A stretch of DNA of 62,433 bases from Phycisphaerae bacterium (GCA_028285035.1 JANQQF010000015.1:1-62433); one strand, 5' to 3'; numbered from the stretch's first letter, positions 1 to 9,202 are shown. The notes: generated by a model from the sequence alone, not told the origin. Numbers and translations: made by a program.

Positions 1-148
1 AGAGGGGACTTTAGTCTCCTTTTACCTATGATAGCGTGACGGCTTTAGTCCCACGCGAAGGTTGGGAGCAGGCGTGCCCCCAAACAGAAATGCACCCGAC
101 GGTCGATGTCCATTGTCACTGCATGTAAATATAAATGAATTTTTGTGA
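1..148. repeat. Intergenic edge with a dispersed repeat word
   Basis: This is the gap between the window edge and the 3' end of the propeller gene. Positions 75-98 are an exact 24-bp match to 44952-44975 in another gap. GGACTTTAGTC-like words recur nearby at 6-16 and about 43-52. I see no convincing gene here. Confidence 0.5.
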
Positions 149-1420
149 TTACACTTTAGGCCGTTTAAAGCGAACAGCTCCAGCGCCGCGTCCTCCCCCA
201 ACAATATCCACCACATGAACTGTTGCCCCAGCCGCAGTAAATGGGGCTTGGATAAAAGCCGCTGGTAGACCTGTGGAGCTACCACTTCCATTTCCCCCAG
301 TGATGATAGCCAATTGGCCCTCTGAGTTGATACCAATATCTTCAAAACCACGAGAACTGGTTAGCTCAACTGGAAGTGGAATTTCTTCTATGGTCGATAT
401 GCTGGTGAATGGGGCTGAAATGGCATAAACCTTTGGTGTAGAAACAGTGCTACTACAGACAAGGGCCTTACTCCCATCTGGGGTGATATTTATTCCTGCA
501 AAGCCAACTGCCTTTGAAGCACTAGCTGTTGTCTTAAACGGACCATCTGGTGAATTTTCAATGGGTAGTAATGTTGAGGTATCTAATTTGGGGGAAGTGA
601 TGGTTAACGTCTCTGGAGTCGAACCGGCTGAAAAGGGGGCTGTAAAAATGTAAATATTTGAAGTAACCCAATCGACACAAAGAAGTTTGTTTCCATCAGG
701 CGAAATAGCAATTGCCCCACTTCGGTCATTGAATGAAACCGGAATCGTGAAGGTGACATAGGTGTAGGGAGGATCGAGAACAGATATCCCTTCTCTATGG
801 TAGACAAAGGCTCGTCCCGAGGTATTAAAAACAATCCCTTGTGTTTGATACGACGCGATTTCAGCTGGAAGAGGGACAATTGTGAAACTAGAACTTGAAG
901 TAAACGGAGCAGGAATGACAATCAAATTTCGAAATGAACCATTTGCTAAGGCATAGGTGGAGTCTGGAGAAACGGCAATGGTTCCTGTTCCTCCGGCGAT
1001 GTGGGGAAATATATTAATTATACCCGTGAGAGAAACCGTTAATAAATCAACGACGAGAATGAGTGCATTATTAAAATCTGAAACAAGTGCACCTGTATCA
1101 TCAAAGTAGGCGACTCCATGTGGATTAACTATGCCTGGTATATCTGGCACTGTATATTGGATTGGGGTTGGCAAATTTGTAGCTGCTGTGGGGAAGACAA
1201 CAACCTTTCTACCTTGGCTACTTGTCGCCATAACTGCAATCTCACTGCCGACATCAATAGATGAGGCTTGGGCATGTGCGGGTAAATAACCAACTTCAAT
1301 GTGTGGTGGTGTCCATTCTAGGGGTAACCTCGAAAAAGTGGTTACTCCCGAAATTGCTAGCAGGGATTTTAACGCCTCTCGGCGAGATAAAGTCGATTTA
1401 TTTTTACTTGAGGGAGTCAT
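149..1420 (-). CDS. Tat-exported beta-propeller-like protein
   Basis: A 423-residue protein of unknown specific role, probably exported and folded before export. The N-terminus has a twin-arginine motif (SRREALKSLL, about residues 12-21), a short hydrophobic stretch and a LPAHAQA cleavage region near residue 50. The rest consists of repeated blade-like units with SPDST, SPDGNK and TPDGSK words, as in YVTN/WD40-type propellers, and has no obvious catalytic motif. The ATG at 1420 is preceded by an AAGGTG ribosome site about 8 nt upstream. Propeller proteins of this kind are usually binding or scaffold proteins. Family and export are fairly sure; function is unknown. Confidence 0.7.
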   Translation of the reverse strand: MTPSSKNKSTLSRREALKSLLAISGVTTFSRLPLEWTPPHIEVGYLPAHAQASSIDVGSEIAVMATSSQGRKVVVFPTAATNLPTPIQYTVPDIPGIVNPHGVAYFDDTGALVSDFNNALILVVDLLTVSLTGIINIFPHIAGGTGTIAVSPDSTYALANGSFRNLIVIPAPFTSSSSFTIVPLPAEIASYQTQGIVFNTSGRAFVYHREGISVLDPPYTYVTFTIPVSFNDRSGAIAISPDGNKLLCVDWVTSNIYIFTAPFSAGSTPETLTITSPKLDTSTLLPIENSPDGPFKTTASASKAVGFAGINITPDGSKALVCSSTVSTPKVYAISAPFTSISTIEEIPLPVELTSSRGFEDIGINSEGQLAIITGGNGSGSSTGLPAAFIQAPFTAAGATVHVVDIVGGGRGAGAVRFKRPKV

Positions 1421-1506
1421 CCAGCTACACCTTCAATAAAAAAGTAGAATTACTGTAACTTCCTCTTAAATATTTAGCAAAATTATAATTTCAAATCACA
1501 TAATGG

Positions 1507-2778
1507 CTACAACCCCGAATATGCTTCCCTCTTCCGCAGATCAAAACTCAAATAAATCGGCCACAATATCGTCATAATCACGGGAATAATGCCGAGCATC
1601 AAAGATATTTGAAAGGGATCCATCCCCCATCTGTCTTGTGCCCAGCCCGCCCAGACCGTCGAAATAGAGGCGGCGAGGGTGAAGATGGCGAAATCTATCG
1701 AGAAAACACGCCCCAGATATTTATCGGGGACAGTCATTTGTAATAGGGCGGAGGAGTAGACCCAACTGGTGCCGGAACCAGCGGTGCGAACAATGCTGGC
1801 CAATAGAAGTAAAGGCAAAGTATAGGCTCGGCTCATCATAAAGTAGCCGACCACCATCGCAAGATAGGTCACCCAGATTGCTTGCTTCATGGCCCGTTGG
1901 TTGTCACCGGTAATGCGTTGGGCTATAAGCGGGGCTAGTCCTGTCCCAATGCCGACAGAGAATAAAATCAAGCCAAGTGTGGCCGAGCCATCATCACCAA
2001 TCGGGTAGACATTCTCGGCGAAGTTAACCTCAACGACGGCCATTCCCCCATAAGCCAAGGCTGCCGATCCTTTGACCGAGGCAAATATCAAGGCCGAGGG
2101 GTGGTGACGTAGATAACGAAGTCCATCAACAAACTCCCGCCAGCCATCCGGTTTAGTGGCTGTTGGTTCGTCTGCCTCTTTCGCGGGTAACTGAATTTGT
2201 AGGACAAACCAGCCTGCCACTAGATAAGTTGCTGCATCAATTAAGAAAGCGGCTGTAATACCAAAAAGAGCAGTGGCAATGCCACCAAGCGCAGCCCCCA
2301 CCGCCAGCATCACGCTCCAGGTGGTGCCAGACAGGGCATTGGCGGTGACTAAATCTTTTTGCGGCACCAAGCTGGGCAAAAGTGCGGCCCAAGCGGGTCG
2401 ATAAAAAGCACTGATGCTCAATTGGAGGACGGTTAGGCTGTAGAGAAGCCAAATATCCTGTTCCGTGCGCACAAAGAGAAAGCCAAGAACAACGATGGCC
2501 CGAAGAATGTCGCTCGCAATCATAATGTTGCGACGATTGAACCGGTCTGCTACTACCCCGACAACAGGAGTCATCACAAAAAGCGGCACCAAACGAGCCA
2601 GAAATAGCCCCCCAATGGCGATACCAGAATTTGATAGCCCCGCAATCAGCGAGGCTGAGGCAATTAAATTGAACCAATCCCCTGCTTGGCTAATCACCTC
2701 ACTGAGCCACATATTACGATAATTTCGATTGTCCCGCACCAGGGCAATGTAGGTGTTTAGAATCGGAATGTTAAACAC
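1507..2778 (-). CDS. MFS transporter
   Basis: A 423-residue inner-membrane protein with about 12 hydrophobic segments. The motif GVVADRFNRRNIM (about residues 77-89) matches the loop 2-3 signature of the major facilitator superfamily (GxxxDRxxRR), typical of the enterobactin-exporter-like/MFS_3 branch. The length is normal for a single MFS unit. The start is a GTG at 2778 with an AAAGGAATT ribosome site 8-9 nt upstream. The gene stands alone, downstream of a terminator on the same strand. Substrate cannot be inferred; drug or small-metabolite efflux is the usual guess for this branch. Confidence 0.85.
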   Translation of the reverse strand: MFNIPILNTYIALVRDNRNYRNMWLSEVISQAGDWFNLIASASLIAGLSNSGIAIGGLFLARLVPLFVMTPVVGVVADRFNRRNIMIASDILRAIVVLGFLFVRTEQDIWLLYSLTVLQLSISAFYRPAWAALLPSLVPQKDLVTANALSGTTWSVMLAVGAALGGIATALFGITAAFLIDAATYLVAGWFVLQIQLPAKEADEPTATKPDGWREFVDGLRYLRHHPSALIFASVKGSAALAYGGMAVVEVNFAENVYPIGDDGSATLGLILFSVGIGTGLAPLIAQRITGDNQRAMKQAIWVTYLAMVVGYFMMSRAYTLPLLLLASIVRTAGSGTSWVYSSALLQMTVPDKYLGRVFSIDFAIFTLAASISTVWAGWAQDRWGMDPFQISLMLGIIPVIMTILWPIYLSFDLRKREAYSGL

Positions 2779-2855
2779 GATGAATTCCTTTCAGAAGGCA
2801 AAACTATACCATATCTTACCTGAAAGGATAATCCTTTTAGTCTCGATTTTCAATC

Positions 2856-2885
2856 AAAAAAAGGACAGAGGTGAACCTGTCCTTT
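2856..2885 (-). terminator. Intrinsic terminator
   Basis: A perfect 9-bp stem (2860-2868 with 2877-2885, AAAGGACAG/CTGTCCTTT) is followed on the minus strand by a run of T. It ends the transcript of the small membrane-protein gene at 2985-3389. Four Ts on the plus side make it weakly bidirectional. Confidence 0.8.
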
Positions 2886-2984
2886 TGTACAAGACGTATC
2901 TTAATATTTACAATTTTAGATTTACGCTTTATGAAAAGCCGCTTCCAATACAGCGTGTTCGTACTCAACAATCGTAAATCTATT

Positions 2985-3389
2985 TTACTTATTCCGTAAA
3001 CCGTACCACTCCAACACGGCGAACACGGCCACAATATCGGCGATAATAGCCACAGCCCACCAGCCTGCGGTGGTGAAACTGATCCAGCCCGCGAAGAGCA
3101 AGATGGCGCTGGCGACGACCCAGGCGACATCACCAATGATGATACTCAGAGCCGCTTGTCGATTGAGGGGGGCTGAGAAGGCGGTGTAGCCGACATAGGC
3201 AGCAAAGAGCAGTAGCCCGATGCCGAGGGCTAGGATGACACTACTTGGAACGCCTCCAAGAAACGTGGCGACAGATCCGGAGGCAGTGGTGAAGAGGAGG
3301 CCACTGACCGTTGAGAACACTGTGTTCGCCTGTAAAACTCGGCGTAAAAATGGATAATCCTGGCTTTGAATATTGGCTTGAACTGACAT
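2985..3389 (-). CDS. Small four-helix membrane protein
   Basis: A 134-residue protein with four predicted membrane segments, roughly residues 23-45, 51-70, 83-103 and 108-127. No charged catalytic motif is visible and I do not recognise a named family. The ATG at 3389 has an AAGGAG ribosome site 8 nt upstream, so the start is firm. The gene is followed by a terminator and preceded by a separate DedA gene on the same strand. It could be a member of one of the many DUF families of small integral membrane proteins. Confidence 0.7.
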   Translation of the reverse strand: MSVQANIQSQDYPFLRRVLQANTVFSTVSGLLFTTASGSVATFLGGVPSSVILALGIGLLLFAAYVGYTAFSAPLNRQAALSIIIGDVAWVVASAILLFAGWISFTTAGWWAVAIIADIVAVFAVLEWYGLRNK

Positions 3390-3450
3390 GATTTAGCTCC
3401 TTAACTATATGATGATGGTTTATTGACCACAGCGATTTTTGCTATGACCT

Positions 3451-4092
3451 TTATTTCGACCTCATCATACGGTTAAGTTGCCTGCCAAGTCGAGGAAAAG
3501 TGGTGCCAAACCCTGCCAACTTTAATTTTGAGCGTCTCATGAGCCAGTATATGATGCCAAAGAAAATGATTATACCAATGGCAACGTTAATGTTACCCGT
3601 GAAATTGCTAACTGCTTCCCATTGACCCCCAAATATATAACCCAAGCCACCAAATATGATAAACCAAGTTATTTTACCCGCGATATCGTAAAGGATGAAT
3701 TTGCGAAATGGATAGCCCCCACTGGCTGCCACAAGATTGATAGGGACGGCAAGCGGGGTGAAGATCCAGCGGGTGAAATACACAGCCAGTCCCCCTCGTT
3801 TTGCGAGTGTGAGCTTGGCTTTATGCCAAGCCGGACTTTGGCTATATCGATTGGGAATGTGCTGGCGGGCGAAACGGCCCATACCATAGCTCAAACTGTC
3901 ACCCAAAATGGTGCCGACCAAGGCAAGGCTGATTGTCCAATAGACATCTAAAACCCCTTGCCGAATAAAGGCCCCACTGGCAATAACAATGACAGTGCCG
4001 GGAAGTGGGATGCCCATTGCCTTTATCCAGAGCGAAATGAGGATGACGACCGGACCATAGGTGGTGATGTAGTCTAGAATGGTGTCGGTCAT
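3451..4092 (-). CDS. DedA family membrane protein
   Basis: A 213-residue integral membrane protein of the DedA/SNARE-associated family. The GxxxGDxxxYxxGR region (GTILGDSLSYGMGRFA) and the downstream FxRWIFTPLAVPINLVAASGG segment are the family's conserved re-entrant regions. DedA proteins are linked to lipid-carrier (undecaprenyl phosphate or phospholipid) translocation and to proton-motive-force and envelope homeostasis. The start at 4092 is preferred over an upstream in-frame codon at 4131 because AGGGAG lies 6 nt before it and the extra 13 residues look non-native. Family confident; lipid substrate not inferable. Confidence 0.88.
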   Translation of the reverse strand: MTDTILDYITTYGPVVILISLWIKAMGIPLPGTVIVIASGAFIRQGVLDVYWTISLALVGTILGDSLSYGMGRFARQHIPNRYSQSPAWHKAKLTLAKRGGLAVYFTRWIFTPLAVPINLVAASGGYPFRKFILYDIAGKITWFIIFGGLGYIFGGQWEAVSNFTGNINVAIGIIIFFGIIYWLMRRSKLKLAGFGTTFPRLGRQLNRMMRSK

Positions 4093-4155
4093 CGGTGACT
4101 CCCTAGAAAACTGAGGCAGCTGTAGAGACATCCCTTGTGGGTGTCCAAATTTGGG

Positions 4156-5295
4156 CTATACCCCATACGGATTTGGATAATCATCCAAAAGCTGGGCCAG
4201 CCGAGCAAGACCAACGTCAAGCTGGACGACCTCACCACCACCAACGCCCAAACGGATGTGCTCGGGGCAATCGTAGGCACTGCCAGGCAGGAGGAAGGTA
4301 CGATAGGGAGGTTCGAGTAATTTACGGGCCAAGGTTTCGCCATCGAAGTAGTGATCCAAATGACACAGGCCAATTAACCCGGCTGGTGGTTTGATCCAAG
4401 ATAACTCAGGCCGGGTGTTGATAAAATTGTCTAGCAACGCCAAATTTTTGAGGCCCTCGGCTCGTGCTTTGTTAATCGCCTGCGTGTAGCGATCTTCGCG
4501 CAAGGCAATTTCAGCAATATATTCGCCCATCACATTCATAATCTCGCTACTGTTTTCGCGCAAAATCACGCCGTCGAACACAACGGCTGAGTCAGGTGAG
4601 ATGAGCCAGCCTGTACGCAAGCCCTGCAACCCCAACGCCTTGGAAACACTCCCTGTGCTAATCCCACGCTCGTACATCCCCGCAATGGAGGGCACGCGTT
4701 CACCCGTCCACTCTAGCCCGGCATACACCTCATCGACCAAAAGATAAGCCCCGACCCGATCTGCCAGCTTGACGATTTCCTGTAGTTCCGCCTCCCGCAG
4801 AACTTGTCCCGTGGGGTTGTTTGGATTGCACAGGAAGATCATCTTTGTGCGCTCGGTAATCAAACGCTCCAACTCTGCCAAATCAAATCGCCATTCCTGA
4901 GCTTCATAACGGGGGAGTCGTTTGATCTCCGCCCCAATGGCCTTGCCCAGTACTAACGGCTGCGGCCAGCCAGGGGTACCCACAATCAACTCATCCCCCG
5001 GTTGGACCAACTGCATGATTGCCACATAATTGGCCTCCGCAGCTCCCGCCGTGATCAGAACATCATCTGGCGTACATTTTCCACTCAGTCCCGTTCGAGC
5101 GATGACATGCTCCCGAAGGGCAGGTAGCCCCTGAAAAGATTGATTGTTCCAATCTAATGGAAGATTCGGGTCTAAGTCGGCTAAAAAATCGCCCAAAGTT
5201 GGCGAGGTAGACAAGGAGAAGCCTAGCACCGCCTCGGGCTGGCTGGCCGTGGTTTCGAGCAAATATTCAAAGAGTTTGTGGATTTCGACTTTCAT
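4156..5295 (-). CDS. PLP-dependent class I/II aminotransferase
   Basis: A 379-residue fold-type I aminotransferase. NPNNPTG (about residues 159-165), the DEVYAGLEW strand and the lysine region SVSKALGLQGLRTGW are the classic class I/II landmarks. The lysine of SVSK would hold pyridoxal phosphate and the arginine of GLRTGW would bind the substrate carboxylate. The protein is cytosolic. It is divergent from the MBL hydrolase gene at 5402. The amino-donor and acceptor specificity cannot be read from the sequence. No strong ribosome site precedes the ATG at 5295. Confidence 0.88.
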   Translation of the reverse strand: MKVEIHKLFEYLLETTASQPEAVLGFSLSTSPTLGDFLADLDPNLPLDWNNQSFQGLPALREHVIARTGLSGKCTPDDVLITAGAAEANYVAIMQLVQPGDELIVGTPGWPQPLVLGKAIGAEIKRLPRYEAQEWRFDLAELERLITERTKMIFLCNPNNPTGQVLREAELQEIVKLADRVGAYLLVDEVYAGLEWTGERVPSIAGMYERGISTGSVSKALGLQGLRTGWLISPDSAVVFDGVILRENSSEIMNVMGEYIAEIALREDRYTQAINKARAEGLKNLALLDNFINTRPELSWIKPPAGLIGLCHLDHYFDGETLARKLLEPPYRTFLLPGSAYDCPEHIRLGVGGGEVVQLDVGLARLAQLLDDYPNPYGV

Positions 5296-5401
5296 GGTAT
5301 ATGTTGTGGAGGTTGGATACTGGAGATTAGAGATTGTGTAATATTATATGGTCTCTAATCCCCAATACTCATTCTTCCAATCGCTTTTATGAGGTTTTGC
5401 A
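5296..5401. repeat. Divergent gap with degenerate inverted repeat
   Basis: The gap separates divergent genes and should hold promoters. It contains an imperfect inverted repeat made of the word GGAGATTAGAGATTG on one arm and GGTCTCTAATCCCCAATA on the other. The same word family forms the hairpin at 18602-18650. Confidence 0.55.
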
Positions 5402-6145
5402 ATGCTATCTACCACGGTCAAACGTTTGTATATTCTGGATTATGGCCTGTTTCAAGTTCACGCCAATGGACGGGTGATTGGGATTATTGGGTATCTGATC
5501 CAAACGCAGGATGGTCACAACATTCTAGTTGATACTGGATTTCCGGCCAAATATGCCAACGATGTCGAGCAGGCAACGCTAGAAGATCGGCTGAATGAAT
5601 TTGGCCGAGTGTTGAGCCTGACTCACGAGAACTTACCAGCGGCGCAACTTGCCAAAATCGGTCTCAAGCCCGAGGACATCGACCTGTTGGTGATGACCCA
5701 TACCCACATCGACCATGTTGGTGGCATCGCCGACTTTCCTCACGCCCCACTCGTCATCAGCCAGGCCGAGCGCGATCTCGACCAGCCGCTGTATTGGGGA
5801 AATGTCCGGCCCATGGAATGGCCTGATGTTGAGTATCAGATCGTCGAGGGTGATACTGAATTGCGCCCCGGCGTTTGCCTTTTCTTCACCCCCGGTCACG
5901 CCCCCGGTCAACTTTCGCTGCTGGTCAATCTGCCAGAAACGGGCAAGGTGTTGCTCACCAGCGATGCCATCTCCCGCCCCGCTGAAATCGACGAGAAATT
6001 CGACACGGCGCGTGATCCTGAGCAAGCGATTGCCAGTGCAGAGAAGTTGATGGCGATTGCTGAACAGGAAGACGCCTTCATCATCTATGGTCACGACCCG
6101 GCGCAATGGGAAACCTTGCGAAAGGCTCCGGAATTTTATGGATAA
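5402..6145 (+). CDS. MBL-fold hydrolase, N-acyl-homoserine-lactonase-like
   Basis: A 247-residue cytosolic metallo-beta-lactamase-fold hydrolase. THTHIDHVGG (about residues 100-109) is the HxHxDH zinc motif. Later metal ligands are a His in FTPGHAPGQLS and an Asp in LLTSDAISRP. Length and motif spacing match the AiiA-like quorum-quenching lactonase branch. Hydrolysis of a lactone is therefore likely, but an acyl-homoserine lactone substrate is only a family-level guess. The stop codon overlaps the start of the next gene by 8 bp, so the two are co-translated. Confidence 0.8.
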   Translation: MLSTTVKRLYILDYGLFQVHANGRVIGIIGYLIQTQDGHNILVDTGFPAKYANDVEQATLEDRLNEFGRVLSLTHENLPAAQLAKIGLKPEDIDLLVMTHTHIDHVGGIADFPHAPLVISQAERDLDQPLYWGNVRPMEWPDVEYQIVEGDTELRPGVCLFFTPGHAPGQLSLLVNLPETGKVLLTSDAISRPAEIDEKFDTARDPEQAIASAEKLMAIAEQEDAFIIYGHDPAQWETLRKAPEFYG

Positions 6146-6959
6146 TAACCTGCCAAACGGCTTGGCTTATCCAGACCATGACAAAATTGCTTCGACCGTT
6201 CGTGGCTGGTTCCACAACGCATTTGATGATATGGGCTATGCTGCAGTCCAACGAGAGTGGGGAACATACTGGCGTAATGGTCAGGTTTATGTTTCAGATT
6301 TGAAGGTGGATGAGATGACCGCTTTTCTGGCTGATTTGCAAACATACTTTTCAGATCAGCATGATGAGATTCTGATCCATCTGGGTAACCCGCTTGCCCA
6401 TCAAACCCTTGGGCAAGCATTCAAAGCCGCAGGCTGTACTGGCCCCGAATCCGAAATGTTTTTGGCCCACGTAGCGGGTTATGAACAAAAGAAAAATCGT
6501 AGTAGCAACGTCATTGCCTATCCGGTGACCCCGGACGATTTGTCTCAATTCGCCGATACAAAGCTGCGGGCTTGGAATAGTAGTGAGGCTGAGCCTGATG
6601 CGGCAGAACTCGAAGCTGAAATTGAACGGCGGGAACGTGAGATGGTCGGGATGGGGCATGGCTTGTTGGCGTATGTAGATGAGGTGCCCGCCGGATTTAT
6701 CTGGTGGTTCGAAGATCCTGACAAAATTCGCTGGATCACTCAACTCGCCACCCGTTCTATCTTTCGGAAGCAGGGCGTCGCCACTACAATGATTTTGACT
6801 TGCCTGGAGACAGCCTACCGCGCTGGTAACTTTGCCGTTATCATCAGCGTAGACCCTGCGAATCAGAACGCCTACCAACTATATCAACAGCTTGGCTTTG
6901 TCGACAAGGTGTATCACCTCCATACCTACACCTTCTCTCGGGGCATCAAAGCAACCTGA
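6138..6959 (+). CDS. GNAT family N-acetyltransferase
   Basis: A 273-residue protein. The C-terminal half (about residues 140-270) carries the GNAT acetyl-CoA motif A in the RSIFRKQGVATTMI region (RxxGVA), followed by a VDPANQNAYQLYQQLGF segment typical of motif B. The N-terminal half is unassigned and may be a second, degenerate GNAT-like lobe. The start at 6138 is chosen because it overlaps the MBL hydrolase stop, whereas an upstream in-frame codon at 6057 would overlap by about 90 bp. Acceptor substrate unknown. Probably in one operon with the MBL hydrolase. Confidence 0.8.
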   Translation: MDNNLPNGLAYPDHDKIASTVRGWFHNAFDDMGYAAVQREWGTYWRNGQVYVSDLKVDEMTAFLADLQTYFSDQHDEILIHLGNPLAHQTLGQAFKAAGCTGPESEMFLAHVAGYEQKKNRSSNVIAYPVTPDDLSQFADTKLRAWNSSEAEPDAAELEAEIERREREMVGMGHGLLAYVDEVPAGFIWWFEDPDKIRWITQLATRSIFRKQGVATTMILTCLETAYRAGNFAVIISVDPANQNAYQLYQQLGFVDKVYHLHTYTFSRGIKAT

Positions 6960-7135
6960 TCTCATTTTTGACGATCCTCCCCCCTCATCGTATACTAACC
7001 CCATAATTTGGCCTCCTCAAACCACAATAACCATCCCCCCTCACACTACGTACTACATGACTCTCAATCCCACCATCTTTCATCAAAACCCAAATCGGCC
7101 ACCCCCTAACATCCAACCAAAAAGAAGGTGTTACA
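6960..7135. other. G-poor leader upstream of the ThDP enzyme pair
   Basis: A 176-bp gap very poor in G on the plus strand, with C-rich and A-rich runs. There is no inverted repeat or credible ORF. It probably carries the promoter and 5' leader of the decarboxylase pair. Confidence 0.4.
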
Positions 7136-7645
7136 ATGACAGTATCCCGAGAAAATTCTAAAATGGTTTACGAAGGTATCAAAGCAGCAGGAATTCGCTT
7201 TGTCTCTGCCCTGCCGGAGACATGGCTGGTCTATCTGCTTCAATTGGCTGAGGATGACCCGGAAATGTGCATGGTTGAGGTGGCGCGTGAGGAAGAGGCA
7301 ATCGGCATTGCCGCTGGTGCGCACTTTGCCGGTGCGCCGAATGCTCTGCTGATGCAGAACCACGGCTTCTTCGGAGCCATCAACGGCGTCGTGTCGCTGG
7401 CCCTGCTCTATCGTATCCCGATGCTGATGCTCATCGCCCATCGTGGTCATATGGGCGAACCCTACCCCTGGCACACCCAAGGCGGCATCGTCACCGAACC
7501 CATCATCCGCAGCCTCGGCATCCCCTTCGACTACATCCGCGATCCTCACCAGGCCGCCCGCCAAATCAAAGAGGGGTTGACCTTGTCGCAAAGTTCGCTC
7601 TCGCCTGTGGCCCTACTATTAACCCGTGACCTAATGGAGGACTAG
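7136..7645 (+). CDS. ThDP decarboxylase alpha subunit (sulfopyruvate/phosphonopyruvate type)
   Basis: A 169-residue protein equal to the N-terminal pyrimidine-binding domain of thiamine-diphosphate enzymes. The glutamate in EVAREEEAIGIAAGAHFAG is the conserved cofactor-activating residue. The adjacent gene supplies the pyrophosphate-binding domain. This split arrangement is known for sulfopyruvate decarboxylase (ComD/ComE), which makes sulfoacetaldehyde in coenzyme M synthesis, and its phosphonopyruvate homologues. The ribosome site AAGAAGG fixes the ATG. Substrate is not certain: sulfopyruvate, phosphonopyruvate or another 2-oxo acid. Confidence 0.8.
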   Translation: MTVSRENSKMVYEGIKAAGIRFVSALPETWLVYLLQLAEDDPEMCMVEVAREEEAIGIAAGAHFAGAPNALLMQNHGFFGAINGVVSLALLYRIPMLMLIAHRGHMGEPYPWHTQGGIVTEPIIRSLGIPFDYIRDPHQAARQIKEGLTLSQSSLSPVALLLTRDLMED

Positions 7646-7649
7646 ATCG

Positions 7650-8222
7650 ATGAAACGTGCTGATTGTATTGAAGCCTTGTATCCTGAATTGGAAGACCGC
7701 TTGGTTGTAACCATTATGGGCGCGTGTGCTCAGGAGCTGTATGATTTGGGGCACCGCGAAAATTTCTTTTACCTCCAACACGCAATGGGCCTGGCCTCCT
7801 CGATTGGCCTTGGGCTAGCAATAAATCGCCCCCATGATAAAGTCGTGGTGCTGGATGGTGATGGCTCGGTGTTGATGAATATGGGCGGTCTGGCTACTTT
7901 GGCCCGCTATCGCCCCAACAACCTGACCCACGTGATTTTTGACAATGGCAGTTTGCTCTCGACGGGCGGCTTTGCCTCCCACACCACCAGCGGCATCACC
8001 GACCTGGCTGCCGTCGCCCAAGGCGCGGGCTGTCCCAATGTTAAGCCTGTCAACAATATGTACCAATTTATGGAAGCTGCCGCCGAAGCCTTCGATAACG
8101 AGGTGATGACCACCATCGTTGCCAAAGTTGAAGCCGTTGGCCCTGACCATTTCGGGATGGATTTCAAGCTCCCCGAAAATGCCTTCCGTTTCGAAAGATT
8201 TATTCGGGAAGCCAGTTCGTAG
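7650..8222 (+). CDS. ThDP decarboxylase beta subunit (ComE-like)
   Basis: A 190-residue C-terminal ThDP-binding domain. GDGSVLMNMGGLATLARYRP followed by NNLTHVIFDNGS is the GDG-(about 26 residues)-N metal/diphosphate motif of the family. It starts 4 bp after the alpha subunit stop with its own GGAGG site, so the two chains should be made in equal amounts and form one enzyme. No third domain is present, as in other split ComDE-type enzymes. A cyclase-family hydrolase follows on the same strand after a repeat-containing gap. Confidence 0.82.
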   Translation: MKRADCIEALYPELEDRLVVTIMGACAQELYDLGHRENFFYLQHAMGLASSIGLGLAINRPHDKVVVLDGDGSVLMNMGGLATLARYRPNNLTHVIFDNGSLLSTGGFASHTTSGITDLAAVAQGAGCPNVKPVNNMYQFMEAAAEAFDNEVMTTIVAKVEAVGPDHFGMDFKLPENAFRFERFIREASS

Positions 8223-8368
8223 AGCTATTTTGATTTACGATTTTAGATTGTCGATTTACGATAAGAATTGTTGAACCTGGATTATTCGTAAATCCCAAAT
8301 CGTAAATTCCACGATAACTCTATGAACCCGACAAACTCTAAGAACTCAATAAACTCAAAGGAGATGCT
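8223..8368. repeat. Intergenic quasi-tandem inverted repeat
   Basis: The gap holds copies of the word GATTTACGATTT on one side (8232 onward and 8252 onward) and the complementary TCGTAAATCC and AATCGTAAATTC on the other. Four AACTCTA/AACTCAA-like words follow and run into the next ribosome site. Both word families recur elsewhere in the window, near 22890 and 22300. Confidence 0.6.
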
Positions 8369-9157
8369 ATGACAGCCCCAGTAACTGTTTTGTCCCTGTT
8401 GGTCGAAGAATTGAACAACGGACGTGTAAAAGTGGTGGACTTGAGCCAGCCGCTTGCGCCCGATACACCTGTGATTCAATTGCCGCCCGATTTTGCGCCG
8501 TCGCCTGGTCTAACTATCGAGGAGATTTCTCGCTATGATGACAAAGGCCCCGCTTGGTATTGGAACGTTTTGCATTTAGGCGAACACACGGGCACCCATT
8601 TTGATGCCCCGGCCCACTGGATCACTGGCAAGGATTTGGCAAACAACACCCTTGATCAAATCCCACCGCGCAAATTGGTCGGTCCCGCCTGTGTCGTTGA
8701 TGTGAGCGCGGAAGTGGCGCAATTTGAGGATTACGTGCTGACCCGAGAAGCGGTCTTGGCTTGGGAAGGTGAGCACGGCAAAATCCCAGCGGGGGCGTGG
8801 TTGCTGCTCCGCACCGATTGGTCAAAGCGCACCGATCCCGAAGCCTTCTTGAACATCAAGGCCGATGGCCCACACTCGCCCGGTTTCACCGCCGACTGCG
8901 TCAAGTTCCTAGCCCATGAGCGCGATGTGCTTGGCGTTGGTGTTGAGACCGTTGGCACCGATGCGGGGCAGGCGGGTGGTTTTGATCCACCTTTCCCCGC
9001 CCACAACATCATGCACGGGGCGGGCAAGTTTGGTCTGGCTAGTCTCAACAATCTCGACCAATTGCCGCCGGTTGGCTCGGTGATCATCACGGCGCCATTG
9101 AATATTGTGGATGGGTCGGGCAGTCCCCTACGGGTCTTAGCCTTGGTTCCGGCGTAG
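8369..9157 (+). CDS. Cyclase family (kynurenine-formamidase-like) hydrolase
   Basis: A 262-residue metal-dependent amidohydrolase of the cyclase family (PF04199). The signature HTGTHFDAPAHW (about residues 73-84) supplies His and Asp metal ligands, and LRTDWS lies downstream as usual. Known members hydrolyse N-formylkynurenine or isatin. Without other tryptophan-pathway genes nearby, the substrate here stays open. The ATG has an AAAGGAG site 6 nt upstream. Its place behind the ThDP pair suggests a shared catabolic role, which is inference. Confidence 0.85.
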   Translation: MTAPVTVLSLLVEELNNGRVKVVDLSQPLAPDTPVIQLPPDFAPSPGLTIEEISRYDDKGPAWYWNVLHLGEHTGTHFDAPAHWITGKDLANNTLDQIPPRKLVGPACVVDVSAEVAQFEDYVLTREAVLAWEGEHGKIPAGAWLLLRTDWSKRTDPEAFLNIKADGPHSPGFTADCVKFLAHERDVLGVGVETVGTDAGQAGGFDPPFPAHNIMHGAGKFGLASLNNLDQLPPVGSVIITAPLNIVDGSGSPLRVLALVPA

Positions 9158-9202
9158 GTGGGGAACGGATATTTGACGTAAATACTAAACACGAATAAGA
9201 GG

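Noticed and set aside
22..351. Open frame overlapping the end of the propeller gene
   Set aside because: It overlaps a well-supported gene, has no ribosome site, and its codons mirror the real frame.
6892..7161. 89-residue open frame across the gap before the ThDP pair
   Set aside because: Its composition is dominated by Pro, Thr and Ile from a G-poor stretch, and it overlaps both neighbouring genes.
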